From Elusimicrobiaceae bacterium (GTDB taxonomy: Bacteria > Elusimicrobiota > Elusimicrobia > Elusimicrobiales > Elusimicrobiaceae): a stretch of 64,000 bases of DNA. The notes beneath the pieces were generated by a model. The model was not told the DNA's origin, made no database searches, and saw only the letters and a list, made by a program, of their open reading frames with translations. The stretch spans positions 148,527-212,526 of the forward strand of contig JAFZUQ010000006.1 in NCBI GenBank assembly GCA_017618215.1, written 5' to 3'. Shown in pieces: positions 8,700-18,125 of the stretch. Positions within the stretch are counted from its first letter, which is position 1, and every line of letters begins with the position of its first letter. The translations under genes were made by a program, and so were the position numbers.

Positions 8700-10042
8700 T
8701 TTTCTAATCTCCCAACTGCCCTGTATAATTGGGCTTTATCTATAAGCAAGCCGTAGAAAGCATTTACTACGCCTTGTTTTGCATCTGCTAACTTGCTGTT
8801 TGCGTTTAACAAATTCAAAATATCAACTTTACCAACTTCATAATAACGGAAAGCAACCCTTGAATTTTCTTCAGCGGTAGCTAAAATCTGTTTACTGATT
8901 TCATAAGCCTTAACACCCGTTTGATAGTTTTGATAGTAACTCCATACTTCATTTAATACGGAATTTCTTTGATTATCAAGGCTCTTTTTGCTTTGTTCAT
9001 ATAAAAATTTTGCTTGGTCAATTTGGTACATTGTTGACATTCCGGAAAATAAAGGCCAATTTAGTTTTAAACCAACTTCCCCATTAAGATTATAAGGATT
9101 TGAGTGTTTCCAATTATCCCCGTAAGTACCGTTTGCTATTGCGCTTAAAGAAGGTAAAGCCCCCGTTCTTGCATAGCTTATGGACTCTTTACTTGCTAAA
9201 ACGCTGCTTTCCCCGGCTTTTAATTCGGGGCGAGAATTTAAGGCTTCTTGCATGAGTTTTTCAATTTCGTCCCCGGCTTGTAATTTGGTAATTTGACCGT
9301 CATCTTTTATGGTAGAAAGTTTTATATCGGTAGACGGATTTAAATTTAATAAAGTAGCCAAGTTACCTTGCGCCTGGCGCAAAGCATTTTCCGCTTTAAC
9401 TACTTGCAACTGGCTTTGTTCATAACTGGTTTTGGCCTGTAATTTATCAACTAAATTTACCATACCGAGGTCATAACGTTTTTTAGATTCTTGGTATGCT
9501 CTTTGATAAGTTTTATTACTCTCTTTATAACTATCAAGCGAAGCTTTTGCACTTAGAACACTTAAGTAAGCATTGTTAACTTTTAAGATTAACTCTTGCA
9601 AAGCCGCATTATAAGAATAATTTGTTGCAGACATTATTGCCTTATTTTGCCCGATTTGTGAAGAACGCCCGCCGAAATCGTAAATTAACCATTGTGCACT
9701 TGCGGTTGCGGAATATGGTTCATTTCTTGTAGTACCGTCTGCATGCTCAATTTTATTTTCCTGCAAGGTACCTTGCCCGGTAAGCGTAAGGCTTGGTAAA
9801 TATTGCCCACGTGAAGCACCTAAAGCTGCTTCTTTAGATTTTAAAAGCATATATTCTGCGCTTAAAGCAGGATTATTGCAAATTGCAATTTGCATCAAAT
9901 CTGGTAAAGAAACTTCCCCTTTTAAATCAGCCTCTATGCAACCTTGCGGGGCCTTGCTGTCATAAACACCGTATAAATCAAACCCATTTATCTGGTTAAC
10001 GACCAAACATGCCGCTAAGGCAATTATTAATTTCCTTTCCAT
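8696..10042 (-). CDS. tolC: TolC-family outer-membrane efflux channel
   Basis: 448 residues. A signal peptide (about 1-20) is followed by two copies of the outer-membrane efflux protein repeat (about 45-240 and 255-445), rich in long amphipathic helices. Typical motifs are SLPDLMQIAICNNPAL, SYEQSQLQVVKAENALRQAQ and YEVGKVDILNLLNA. It provides the exit duct for the adaptor and pump encoded immediately downstream. It starts 26 bases after the prepilin-like gene, so it may be co-transcribed with it. A second, divergent TolC-like gene lies at 57122-58420. Confidence 0.92.
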   Translation of the reverse strand: MERKLIIALAACLVVNQINGFDLYGVYDSKAPQGCIEADLKGEVSLPDLMQIAICNNPALSAEYMLLKSKEAALGASRGQYLPSLTLTGQGTLQENKIEHADGTTRNEPYSATASAQWLIYDFGGRSSQIGQNKAIMSATNYSYNAALQELILKVNNAYLSVLSAKASLDSYKESNKTYQRAYQESKKRYDLGMVNLVDKLQAKTSYEQSQLQVVKAENALRQAQGNLATLLNLNPSTDIKLSTIKDDGQITKLQAGDEIEKLMQEALNSRPELKAGESSVLASKESISYARTGALPSLSAIANGTYGDNWKHSNPYNLNGEVGLKLNWPLFSGMSTMYQIDQAKFLYEQSKKSLDNQRNSVLNEVWSYYQNYQTGVKAYEISKQILATAEENSRVAFRYYEVGKVDILNLLNANSKLADAKQGVVNAFYGLLIDKAQLYRAVGRLEK

Positions 10043-10068
10043 TTTTTTACCTTATACCTTTCAAATAT

Positions 10069-10569
10069 TTAATCGCAATCAGTTGCTTCCGTTTCCAAAG
10101 AAGGTATTGTATTACAAATGCCGGTAATACCTTCACCTTCTTCACACCAGATTTTACTATCTTCAACATGTGTGGTTATTTTAAACAACATTGCATTATT
10201 TTGTTTATATTCGACATTAATACAACCATTTGTTACAGGTTCTTCTCCACCTTTATTTGTAATATATACGTAGTACCTATCTTTCTTTATTAACTGCCCA
10301 CCGTCAACGGTAACTCCTTCGGTTTTTACTAAACGTGTTCTACCATTGATATGGGAATTTGTAAATTCAGGGAAATAAGCCCCGACGCCATTTACTACAA
10401 AATATCTCTGTTGAGCTTCACGCACAATTCCGGCTAAAGAAAAGGCATCAGCAATTCTTGCTTTCATTATCACTTTCGTGTATGTAGGGTAAGCAAATGC
10501 AGCAAGCATTGCAATAATTAAAACAACAACCATTACTTCCATAAAGGTAAAACCTTTTTTGTTTTTCAT
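10069..10569 (-). CDS. Type IV prepilin-like protein
   Basis: 166 residues. It begins with a class III prepilin signal: a short basic leader MKNKKG, cleavage before Phe, Glu at mature position 5, and a hydrophobic helix of about 20 residues. The C-terminal globular part has a central YYVYITN strand region and several cysteines, including CINVE, WCEEG, GICN and DCD. It is likely a pilin or pseudopilin of a type IV pilus or type II secretion-like machine. It lies 23 bases after cysS, with AGGAG upstream of the ATG. No assembly genes are adjacent, but a pilT is at 46281-47366. Confidence 0.85.
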   Translation of the reverse strand: MKNKKGFTFMEVMVVVLIIAMLAAFAYPTYTKVIMKARIADAFSLAGIVREAQQRYFVVNGVGAYFPEFTNSHINGRTRLVKTEGVTVDGGQLIKKDRYYVYITNKGGEEPVTNGCINVEYKQNNAMLFKITTHVEDSKIWCEEGEGITGICNTIPSLETEATDCD

Positions 10570-10592
10570 AATTTCTCCTTTTATAAAACTAC

Positions 10593-11969
10593 TTAATATT
10601 CCTGCCCTCTTGGCGTATCTTTTACAACAATTCCCATAGCAAGTAATTTCGCCCTGAGTTCATCAGATTTTTTAAAATCTTTTTGTTTTCTTGCTTCAGC
10701 GCGTTCTTCCAAAAGTTTTTTAGCTTCAGCAGAAATTTCCTTTTTTTCTTCTTCGAGCAAATTAAGCCCTAAAAATGTATCGGCAAATTTTACAAACTGT
10801 AATTTTTCTTCTGCACTTGCCTCGCTTTTTATAAAATCCCAAAGAATAGCAAGTGCTTTAGAAGTATTTAAATCATCTTCCATAGCAGAAACAAAATTAT
10901 TCTTTGCTTCTTTCAAAAATTCTGTTTTCTGATTATTCCCATTAGATTGTTCTTTAATACTTGCGATTTTAGCCTTTAAACTGTGACGACTCTTCTTGGC
11001 AAAATCTAAACTGTCATAAGAGAATTCAAGTTGCGTTCTGTAATGTGCACCAAGGCATAAATATCTGTAATCGAGTGGACTGTAACCATTTTCTTTTAGG
11101 GTATCTAAAGTGACAAAAGCACCTGCTGATTTAGACATTTTTCCGGAACTCATAACCAAAAACTCGCCGTGTATCCAATAACGGACATACTGTTTACCGG
11201 TTGCTGCCTGTGCTTGAGCAATTTCATTTGTATGGTGTATGGCAACGTGGTCTATACCGCCACAATGAATATCCAAAGTTTCCCCTAAATATTGCATAGC
11301 CATAGCAGAACACTCAATATGCCAGCCGGGAAAACCAATGCCCCAAGGGCTCGTCCACTCCATCTGGCGTTTCTTATCAGTCGGGGAAATTTTCCATAAA
11401 GCGAAATCGGTAGCATTTTTCTTTTCACCGAAATCAACGCGTGCACCTGTTTTTAAGCCTTCAAGATGTGCTTTATTTATTAAAATACCGTAATCAGCAA
11501 ATTTTGAAGTATCATAATAAATACCATCTGAGGTTTTATAAGTATACCCCTTTTCTTCTAATGTCTTAACAAGGTTTATCATAGCAGGGATATGTTCTGT
11601 CGCACGTGCAATTATATCGGGCCGGTAGCAGTTTAAAGAATCGAAATCTTCAAAGAACTTCTTTTCATAAAATTTGGCAATTTCCCAAGCACTTTTACCT
11701 TCCCGGGCAGAGGCTAAAGCCATTTTATCTTCTCCGGCATCAGCATCGGAAGTTAAATGCCCTACGTCAGTTATATTCATCATGTGTTTTACGGGTAGAC
11801 TGTATCTAAGTGTGCGCATGAGTATGTCTTCAAAAATATAGGTTCTCAAATTACCGATATGTGCATAATTATATACCGTAGGTCCACAACAATAACAAGT
11901 CGCCCCCTTTGGATTTAAAGGCACAAATTCTTCCTTCTTATGATGTAGTGTGTTATATATTTTCAACAT
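10593..11969 (-). CDS. cysS: Cysteinyl-tRNA synthetase
   Basis: 458 residues, normal length. The class I motifs are intact: the HIGH-type AHIGN near residue 36, with the CGPTV zinc Cys just before it; the further zinc region around HIECSAMA and HHTNEIAQ; and GKMSKSAG near residue 277. It charges tRNA-Cys in the cytoplasm. Its ATG is one base after the stop of the lipoprotein gene. It closes the yacL-ispD-ispF-cysS order also known from Bacillus-type genomes, where gltX and cysE sit in between. Confidence 0.97.
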   Translation of the reverse strand: MLKIYNTLHHKKEEFVPLNPKGATCYCCGPTVYNYAHIGNLRTYIFEDILMRTLRYSLPVKHMMNITDVGHLTSDADAGEDKMALASAREGKSAWEIAKFYEKKFFEDFDSLNCYRPDIIARATEHIPAMINLVKTLEEKGYTYKTSDGIYYDTSKFADYGILINKAHLEGLKTGARVDFGEKKNATDFALWKISPTDKKRQMEWTSPWGIGFPGWHIECSAMAMQYLGETLDIHCGGIDHVAIHHTNEIAQAQAATGKQYVRYWIHGEFLVMSSGKMSKSAGAFVTLDTLKENGYSPLDYRYLCLGAHYRTQLEFSYDSLDFAKKSRHSLKAKIASIKEQSNGNNQKTEFLKEAKNNFVSAMEDDLNTSKALAILWDFIKSEASAEEKLQFVKFADTFLGLNLLEEEKKEISAEAKKLLEERAEARKQKDFKKSDELRAKLLAMGIVVKDTPRGQEY

Positions 11970-11970
11970 A

Positions 11971-12555
11971 CTAAATTGCTTTTTTTAATTTTTCGTTCTC
12001 GTACTCTACTGGTATTTTGTTAAAAAATGCATCACAAACTCTCTTTCCTGAAGTGTTTGCAAAATTTTCGCTAAGCAAACATTGTACATTTATCAAAGAT
12101 AATGGATTAACAGTCCCCGCTGGTGAGAGTGTATAAGTAAACCCTTGTGTTCTGTAACTTCTTAATATCGTATTATAAGATCTATCCAAGGCTGTTTGAA
12201 AAGCAGCAAGATCTGCACCGGTCGCATTTTTACCTAAAGGAATTTTTTTGCTTGCCATAACAACCACTGCTTCACCGTAAGCCTGATTACTGCTCTCAAT
12301 AATTTCTTCTTCAGTAATTTCTTCAACTTCCGGGGTACTAATAGTTTCGATATCTATATCTTGATCTTGAGCTTTATTTTCCTCTTCTGTTGAATCCCCT
12401 TGTCTTATAGTACCAAGACCAATTTCCGTATATGAGTGCGGTAGTTCATATGCAGTATAATCTATACCGGCATACCCTTTATAATTTTTAGGGCCATATT
12501 CAGCACAACCGACGAATAAAGTAACCAAAAAAATTAGTAAAATTAAATGTTTCAT
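11971..12555 (-). CDS. Predicted lipoprotein of unknown function
   Basis: About 194 residues from ATG at 12555. The chosen start gives a lipoprotein signal with lipobox LFVGC (Cys17) and has AAGGAAG nine bases upstream. Longer frames up to 12606 would overlap ispF and put charged residues before the signal. The mature part has an acidic stretch (about 55-80) and a helical half ending near KRVCDAFFNKIPVEYEN. I recognise no family. It sits between ispF and cysS as an extra gene in a conserved housekeeping cluster. It is probably anchored to the outer or inner membrane after processing by Lgt, encoded at 31203. Confidence 0.75.
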   Translation of the reverse strand: MKHLILLIFLVTLFVGCAEYGPKNYKGYAGIDYTAYELPHSYTEIGLGTIRQGDSTEEENKAQDQDIDIETISTPEVEEITEEEIIESSNQAYGEAVVVMASKKIPLGKNATGADLAAFQTALDRSYNTILRSYRTQGFTYTLSPAGTVNPLSLINVQCLLSENFANTSGKRVCDAFFNKIPVEYENEKLKKAI

Positions 12556-12560
12556 TTTTA

Positions 12561-13061
12561 TCATCTTCCTTTTTTTTGAATTTTTACAGTAACAGCAGCG
12601 AAGCAAGAAAGCGCCTTACTTGCACCAATATCACCTAAACCCTCATGACTTTTTGCTTTAAAACTTATATTATCAAGCCCGATTTTAAAAATAGAATCCA
12701 AAGATTTCCTGATAGTTAAGTAATGAGGACGCATTTTTGGCGTTTCCGCTACAAGAGTTACATCTAAATGAGTAATCCTTGCATTTTTTTTCTTCAAAAT
12801 ACCTAAAATTTTTTTAGTTATTACAACGCTGGAAATTCCTTTAATAGTTTTATCTGTGGGTGGGAAATATTCCCCTATTTCACCGGCACAAACCGCACCT
12901 AAAGCTCCATCACATATAGCATGCAAAACCAAATCACCGTCGCTATGTCCGAGCATACCATGCGTATGCGGTATAAATGCCCCGCCCAAAAAAAGTTTTA
13001 AACCTTTTTTGTAACGGTGTGTATCATACCCAAAACCAAATTTTATTTCTTCTTTTTGCAT
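12561..13061 (-). CDS. ispF: 2-C-methyl-D-erythritol 2,4-cyclodiphosphate synthase
   Basis: 166 residues. The signature metal-binding segments are intact: GYDTHR near the start, and GHSDGDLVLHA. Later family motifs are EYFPPTD and KAKSHEGLGDIG. It forms the cyclic diphosphate in the non-mevalonate (MEP) isoprenoid pathway. It overlaps the end of ispD by 19 bases, so the two MEP steps are translationally coupled. The stop overlaps the first possible ATG of the lipoprotein gene. Confidence 0.96.
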   Translation of the reverse strand: MQKEEIKFGFGYDTHRYKKGLKLFLGGAFIPHTHGMLGHSDGDLVLHAICDGALGAVCAGEIGEYFPPTDKTIKGISSVVITKKILGILKKKNARITHLDVTLVAETPKMRPHYLTIRKSLDSIFKIGLDNISFKAKSHEGLGDIGASKALSCFAAVTVKIQKKGR

Positions 13062-13705
13062 AAAGCACCTGCAACTATCAAATCTTCCGGAGTAGTAATT
13101 TTTATATTTTTGTAATCCCCTATTACAGCCGTGACATTGATTCCCAATTTTTCTACCAACTGTGATTCATCTGTAGCAAAAATTTCATTGCCATACTTTT
13201 TTAAAGCCTTTTTTAATACTTCTGCCCTGTAACATTGCGGCGTTTGGGCTGCAAATAATTCTTCACGTTTTAAAGTTTTTGTTATCTTGCCGTTTTTTAC
13301 CTGTTTGATTGTATCTTTAACAAATACACCCAAAACTGCAGCTTTATCTTTCTCTGCTGCTTTTAGGCAAGTTTCTATATCATCAGGGTTAACTAAGGGC
13401 CTTGCCCCATCCTGTACGGCAATTAAATCTACGTCGTTAGCTACTTCCTTAAGACCGTTTTTTACTGACTCTATTCGTTCTTTCCCGGCAGCAGCAAATT
13501 TTAAACCTTTGATTTTTTTGCCAACTACTTTAAAAGTTTCCGGAGTAGTCACAACTATTATTTCTTTAACTCTTTTGACCTTCTTAAAAGACGATATAGT
13601 TCTAATTAATATTTCTTGCCCTCCTACTTTAAGAAGCTGCTTAGGCCTCCCCATACGGGTACCTTTACCTCCGGCAGCAATTATTACAGATGTATCCTTT
13701 TTCAT
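13043..13705 (-). CDS. ispD: 2-C-methyl-D-erythritol 4-phosphate cytidylyltransferase
   Basis: About 220 residues from ATG 13705. The frame is open to a TTG at 13723, but the ATG gives the normal N-terminus (VIIAAGGKGTRMG) and forms a TAATG junction with the yacL stop. The nucleotide-binding motif GGKGTRMGRPKQLL and the family motifs VQDGARPLV and AAQTPQCYR are present. It transfers CMP to methylerythritol phosphate, the third MEP step. IspF, encoded next, acts two steps later; IspE is not in the window. Confidence 0.95.
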   Translation of the reverse strand: MKKDTSVIIAAGGKGTRMGRPKQLLKVGGQEILIRTISSFKKVKRVKEIIVVTTPETFKVVGKKIKGLKFAAAGKERIESVKNGLKEVANDVDLIAVQDGARPLVNPDDIETCLKAAEKDKAAVLGVFVKDTIKQVKNGKITKTLKREELFAAQTPQCYRAEVLKKALKKYGNEIFATDESQLVEKLGINVTAVIGDYKNIKITTPEDLIVAGALCKKKK

Positions 13706-14748
13706 TATTCTTCGTTGCTGCAAATACGGGTAAAAAACATTTTTCCGGCTGAAGTTTGTAATATAGAATAAACTTCTACCTCGGCACGTTTTCCTATAAA
13801 CTTACGTCCACCCTCAATAACCACCATAGAGCCATCATCTAAATAAGCAATGCCCTGATCCTTTTCCTTACCTTCCTTCATTACAAATAAAGTAGTCTTG
13901 GTACCAGGCAAAAATACAGGTTTTAGTGATCTTGTTAAGTCAACGATATTTAAAACCGGTAAATTTGCGATAGTCCCTTCCTTATTCATGTTAAAATCAA
14001 CAGTAATTATTGCAGCTTTATAATGGGTAGCCAAAGATACAATTTTTTGTTGTAAATTATTGCCTTTGCCTTCTCTGGAAGTAGTGGAGACTCTTAAACC
14101 CCTTATTTCTCTTAATTTCCTTAAAATTTCTTGACCACGACGACCGCGTGCCTTTTCTGATACGTCTTTAGAATTTGCCATAGCAGACAATTCTTTTTCG
14201 ATCAATTTTGAAACCAATAATTCCCCGGTTAAAAAACCGCTTTCACATAAATCATAAATACGTCCGTCAATCAAAGATGATACATCTACGACTTTTATAT
14301 GGCGACCTTTACGCTTTATACCCATAATTTCAGGCGCTCTTACCAAAGCGATACAAGCACAAAGCATAGTTAATACAGCTGAAATTGTAGATGAATTGGA
14401 ATTCCAAAAAGAAGCAATTTCAGGCAAAGCCATCTGCTCCACCAAATATTGACCTAAAAAGAAAATACCATATCCGATAAGAGCCCCGAAAATTCCGATA
14501 AGTACTGACATAAACTTCAAGGTTCTTACAAAATATTCCGTTGCTACTAAAACTAATGCCAAGATAAAAGTCAGCATAACGGAATAAAGATTACCCGAAA
14601 ATACATAGGCTAATAAAGGTAACCCTAACAATGCGGAACAACGAAACAACCAAAACAACATAAAAATCCTCCAAGAGATATATCCCTGCTCTTTTTCCTC
14701 TTGTTTAAAAAAGAGAGGTATAACATATTTTACATTTTTATTGGCCAT
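13705..14748 (-). CDS. yacL: YacL-like membrane PIN/TRAM domain protein
   Basis: 347 residues. Four membrane helices occupy about 27-140. A PIN domain follows (about 155-285) with acidic residues in VVDVSSLIDGRIYD and IITVDFNMN. A TRAM-like C-terminal domain (about 290-347, YLDDGSMVVIEGGRKFIGK) ends the protein. It is a membrane-tethered putative ribonuclease of the YacL family; its substrate is not established. It is the first gene of the yacL-ispD-ispF-cysS cluster. No ribosome site is visible before the ATG. A possible TTGATC/CATATT promoter would start transcription within a few bases of it. Confidence 0.9.
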   Translation of the reverse strand: MANKNVKYVIPLFFKQEEKEQGYISWRIFMLFWLFRCSALLGLPLLAYVFSGNLYSVMLTFILALVLVATEYFVRTLKFMSVLIGIFGALIGYGIFFLGQYLVEQMALPEIASFWNSNSSTISAVLTMLCACIALVRAPEIMGIKRKGRHIKVVDVSSLIDGRIYDLCESGFLTGELLVSKLIEKELSAMANSKDVSEKARGRRGQEILRKLREIRGLRVSTTSREGKGNNLQQKIVSLATHYKAAIITVDFNMNKEGTIANLPVLNIVDLTRSLKPVFLPGTKTTLFVMKEGKEKDQGIAYLDDGSMVVIEGGRKFIGKRAEVEVYSILQTSAGKMFFTRICSNEE

Positions 14749-14806
14749 ACTGCAAAAAATATGTTAAAATGTGTAGACGGATCAAATTTACTAGAGGTTT
14801 AATATT

Positions 14807-16624
14807 ATGAAAAAAACATTAAGCACTTTGTTACTGATAGGTGTTTTATTAGGGGTTGTAAATTTTTCTTTTGCATTAACTGCAAAAGAAGAAAATCTTT
14901 TGATAAATGATGACCAAATCTTTTCTTTGGCAAATAAATATACTTCGATAGTACACGCTTTATTTGACGAAGAGGCAGTACGTTTAGGACTAACCGGGCA
15001 CAGAAACGAAATTATAAAACGTGATACGCAAAATGAAATAACAAAGATAAAAGCCTTAAATTCTTTGAAGGCAAGTTTAGATAATATCAAACCGTCTTCT
15101 TTGTCTTCATATGTGCAAGCTGATTATTATACTTTAAAAGAACTTGTAAGTTTAAAATATTTTAACACCGAAATCAAAAAACAGTTTGAAACGGATCCTA
15201 TGTGGTATCTGGAATCAATGGATGTTGTTTATGAACTATTATTGAAAGATTTTTTACCGACTCAAGAACGTTTGGATTATGCCTTTAAACGCCTTGAAGC
15301 TATACCGGACATACTGGCAGATGCACAAGATAATTTAAAAAATCCTTCGGAACTGAGCATACAATTAGCGATAGAAAAAGTGAACCTTGAAGTTACAAAT
15401 ATGCAGAGCATAATATCCCTTGTACAAAGGATATCCAACGATAAACTTACAAAAAATGAAATTAATCAATTAACAAAAAAGGCTACAACTGCTTTAAATA
15501 GTTACAAAACATTTTTACAAAAAAAATTAGATGAAAAAAACCATCAAGATTTCAGAATCGGCAGTAATGACTACGAATATCTGTATCAGGAAGTTTATAT
15601 GATTCCATCAAGATATGGCAAATTAGAAAGCATATTATGGAAGAATCTTGATCAGGCACAACAATCTTTGTTAGAATGGATAACACCCAAGGTGATAGCA
15701 TCTTTAACAGACGAAGAAAAGGAAGAGAGATTGAGTAATAATAAAATCAATATTTACCCTAAAGATTATTACCTAATATCTAAAAATTACAAGAATGCTC
15801 CAGAATATGATCAAATTTTAAAAACCTATTCAAAAGAAGTACGGAATGCTGATGAATTTTTTGTAACCAAACAACTTTTCCCGACGTTATCCCTTCCTAT
15901 AGTTATAACATCAGCCCCTCCTATACTTAGGTCTATGCCTTCAAAGGTAACGGTATACCCGCCAGTACCTTTATCGGAAAAAAGAACCGGTGATGTTTTG
16001 ATATCTCTACCTAAAAAAGTTAATTTGAACAAAACCGAATATAATGCAAATTATAATTATGGAAAGATTAAATTCAGTTCTGCAGAATATATAACACCTG
16101 GGCAAACTTTAATTTATTCTGTGGAACCTGCTAATCTTTCTTTACTCTGCAAATTATCAGATGATATTTTCTATACACATGGATGGATAAAATATGCATT
16201 GGATACTGCTTATGAAAATGATTTCTTTAGCAAAGATGAAGACAAATTAAATTATCTTTGGTTTAACTATAAAAAAGCAATTTATGCTATCGTGGATTAT
16301 GAGTTACAAACTAGAGTTTTTGACTTGCAATCTTCATTAGATTTTATAAAAAATTCAGGGATAGAAGAAAAAGAAGCTGTAAGCTATTTGAATTACTTAG
16401 CATTAAAACCTTTTGATGCCGTTTCCTACATAATAGGAGCTCAAGAATTTGAACGCTTAAGAATTAAATATCAAAAGAAGCAAAAAAGTGATTTTAATTT
16501 TGTTACTTTCCACACCAGAATATTATCCGTAGGGCGCATTCCGTTAATAGCTTTGGAAAATACCTTGGAAAAAGCTTATGCTAAAAAAGAAACGGACAGC
16601 CTCTTTAGTTTGACATATTTTTAA
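14807..16624 (+). CDS. Secreted DUF885-like protein lacking the metal site
   Basis: 605 residues with a signal peptide (about 1-23). The chain follows the DUF885 family: an N-terminal helical half (VRLGLTGHR, RLEAIPDILADAQDNL) and a C-terminal half with THGWIKYAL at 457-464 and RVFDLQSSLDFIKNSGI. In active members the zinc motif HExxPGHH precedes the GW motif by about 20-25 residues. Here that place reads A426-E-Y-I-T-P-G-Q-T434, so the histidines are gone. It is probably a catalytically dead relative with a binding or scaffold role. GAGG lies upstream of the ATG, and a strong terminator follows. Confidence 0.65.
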   Translation: MKKTLSTLLLIGVLLGVVNFSFALTAKEENLLINDDQIFSLANKYTSIVHALFDEEAVRLGLTGHRNEIIKRDTQNEITKIKALNSLKASLDNIKPSSLSSYVQADYYTLKELVSLKYFNTEIKKQFETDPMWYLESMDVVYELLLKDFLPTQERLDYAFKRLEAIPDILADAQDNLKNPSELSIQLAIEKVNLEVTNMQSIISLVQRISNDKLTKNEINQLTKKATTALNSYKTFLQKKLDEKNHQDFRIGSNDYEYLYQEVYMIPSRYGKLESILWKNLDQAQQSLLEWITPKVIASLTDEEKEERLSNNKINIYPKDYYLISKNYKNAPEYDQILKTYSKEVRNADEFFVTKQLFPTLSLPIVITSAPPILRSMPSKVTVYPPVPLSEKRTGDVLISLPKKVNLNKTEYNANYNYGKIKFSSAEYITPGQTLIYSVEPANLSLLCKLSDDIFYTHGWIKYALDTAYENDFFSKDEDKLNYLWFNYKKAIYAIVDYELQTRVFDLQSSLDFIKNSGIEEKEAVSYLNYLALKPFDAVSYIIGAQEFERLRIKYQKKQKSDFNFVTFHTRILSVGRIPLIALENTLEKAYAKKETDSLFSLTYF

Positions 16625-16644
16625 AGATGAAACATTTTCTAATA

Positions 16645-16674
16645 AAACCCGCGCGCTTCAAGCGCGGGTTTTTT
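16645..16674 (+). terminator. Intrinsic terminator after the DUF885-like gene
   Basis: CCCGCGC pairs with GCGCGGG around a seven-base loop, extended by flanking A-T pairs and followed by TTTTTT. Confidence 0.88.
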
Positions 16675-16696
16675 GGAGTTTTAATTAATTTATTTT

Positions 16697-18067
16697 ATGA
16701 CTGTAAAACCAGAGAAGAACCCTTTTAAAGATAAAACTATTTCCAGGCTGTTAACTAAATTTTCGGCGCCGGCAGTAGCCGGAATGTTTGTTATTGCATT
16801 ACATAATATAATATCACGCATTTATATCGGCCGATCCATCGGAGCTTTGGGTATAGCCGGCATTGCAATAGTTTTTCCTCTTGCTATTTTATTCATGGCT
16901 TTAAGTGTTCTTATCGGTATAGGTTCAAATGCTCTGTTCTCCATTTATCTAGGTAAAAAAGAGGAAGAAAAAGCCCGCTATACTTTAGGAAACGCAGTAG
17001 TATATTTGTCTGCAGTTGCCATATTTGCTTTAACAGTTTCTTATTTATTTTTAGAAGATATTTTAGTTACCTTCGGTGCAACACCGGAAATTTTACCTTA
17101 TGCTATAGCCTACACAAAACCTTTACTCATCGCAAATGCTATGGCGATGGTGACAATGGGTTTAAACCATTTTATACGTTCTAGCGGGCATCCAAAAACT
17201 GCCATGGCAACACAAATTATCGGTGCTATAATAAATTTAACTTTAGCACCGCTGTTTATTTTTACTTTTGATATGGGAATGGCAGGGGCCGCCTGGGCAA
17301 TTGTATGTGGGCAGATATGTTCGTCAGTATGGGTATTTGTTTTCCTACTTAGTAAAAAAACCAAATACCGCTTACAATCAAAATATTTAAACACTGATTT
17401 TATCTTGTTCTTAGATGGTATAAAAATAGGGTTTTCACAATTTATTTTTCAACTTGCAACAAGCTTGCTAAACATTATTTTAAACCATTCTCTTGTAAAA
17501 TATGGTGGCAACTTGGCTGTTTCAGCAATGGGTATAGTCATAGCAATAAATACAATTATTATTATGCCTGTTATAGGTATCAGCCAAGGTGCTCAACCTC
17601 TTATCGGTTATAATTACGGTGCCAGGAAATATAATACTTCCATACAAACTTTAAAAATGGCAATAAGATGGAGTATTATAGTTACAATTTCCGGCTTTGT
17701 TCTGACGGAATTTTTTGCAAGGCAATTTGTTTCAATATTTAATTCCACAGATAATTCTTTAATTAATCTGTCGGCAACTGCGTTGCGATATTTTAATATA
17801 ATGCTGCCCCTAGTACCTATGCAAATACTTACAACCGTATTTTTTCAAGCGACAAATAAACCTTTAAAAGCCATGATTTTAAGTCTTTCAAGGCAAGTTT
17901 TGCTTTTGATACCGGCGGTACTAATTCTACCGTTATTTTTCGGTTTAGACGGTGTTTTTATAGCAACACCAGTTGCAGATTTTATATCTATATTGCTTTC
18001 AAGTTATATGCTTAGAAAGTATTTTATTAAACACAAACAAAATTTTTTCTTCTCAAATAGATTTTGA
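16697..18067 (+). CDS. MATE family efflux transporter
   Basis: 456 residues with twelve predicted membrane helices in two similar halves, as in NorM/MepA proteins. Recognisable segments are KFSAPAVAGMFVIALHNI near the start and QGAQPLIGYNYGARKYN in the second half, matching the usual MATE motif. It should export cationic drugs or metabolites using a sodium or proton gradient. The ATG at 16697 has no good ribosome site (GGAG is about 18 bases away), so translation may rely on A/T-rich upstream sequence. It is likely the first gene of its own unit. Confidence 0.9.
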   Translation: MTVKPEKNPFKDKTISRLLTKFSAPAVAGMFVIALHNIISRIYIGRSIGALGIAGIAIVFPLAILFMALSVLIGIGSNALFSIYLGKKEEEKARYTLGNAVVYLSAVAIFALTVSYLFLEDILVTFGATPEILPYAIAYTKPLLIANAMAMVTMGLNHFIRSSGHPKTAMATQIIGAIINLTLAPLFIFTFDMGMAGAAWAIVCGQICSSVWVFVFLLSKKTKYRLQSKYLNTDFILFLDGIKIGFSQFIFQLATSLLNIILNHSLVKYGGNLAVSAMGIVIAINTIIIMPVIGISQGAQPLIGYNYGARKYNTSIQTLKMAIRWSIIVTISGFVLTEFFARQFVSIFNSTDNSLINLSATALRYFNIMLPLVPMQILTTVFFQATNKPLKAMILSLSRQVLLLIPAVLILPLFFGLDGVFIATPVADFISILLSSYMLRKYFIKHKQNFFFSNRF

Positions 18068-18113
18068 TTGCCCGAATATTTAAAAGATTGAAACCTTTGA
18101 GCGCGTAATTTTA

Positions 18114-18119
18114 TATAAT
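18114..18119 (+). promoter_or_regulatory. TATAAT box placed for leaderless transcription
   Basis: A perfect TATAAT ends six bases before the ATG at 18126, so the expected transcription start is the ATG itself. No Shine-Dalgarno site is present. A TTGAAA lies 20 bases upstream of the box as a weak -35. Confidence 0.45.
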
Positions 18120-18125
18120 AAATAT

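Noticed and set aside
11971..12606. 211-codon version of the lipoprotein starting MLRCCYCK
   Set aside because: The upstream 17 codons overlap ispF, lack a ribosome site and spoil the lipoprotein signal; ATG 12555 is better.
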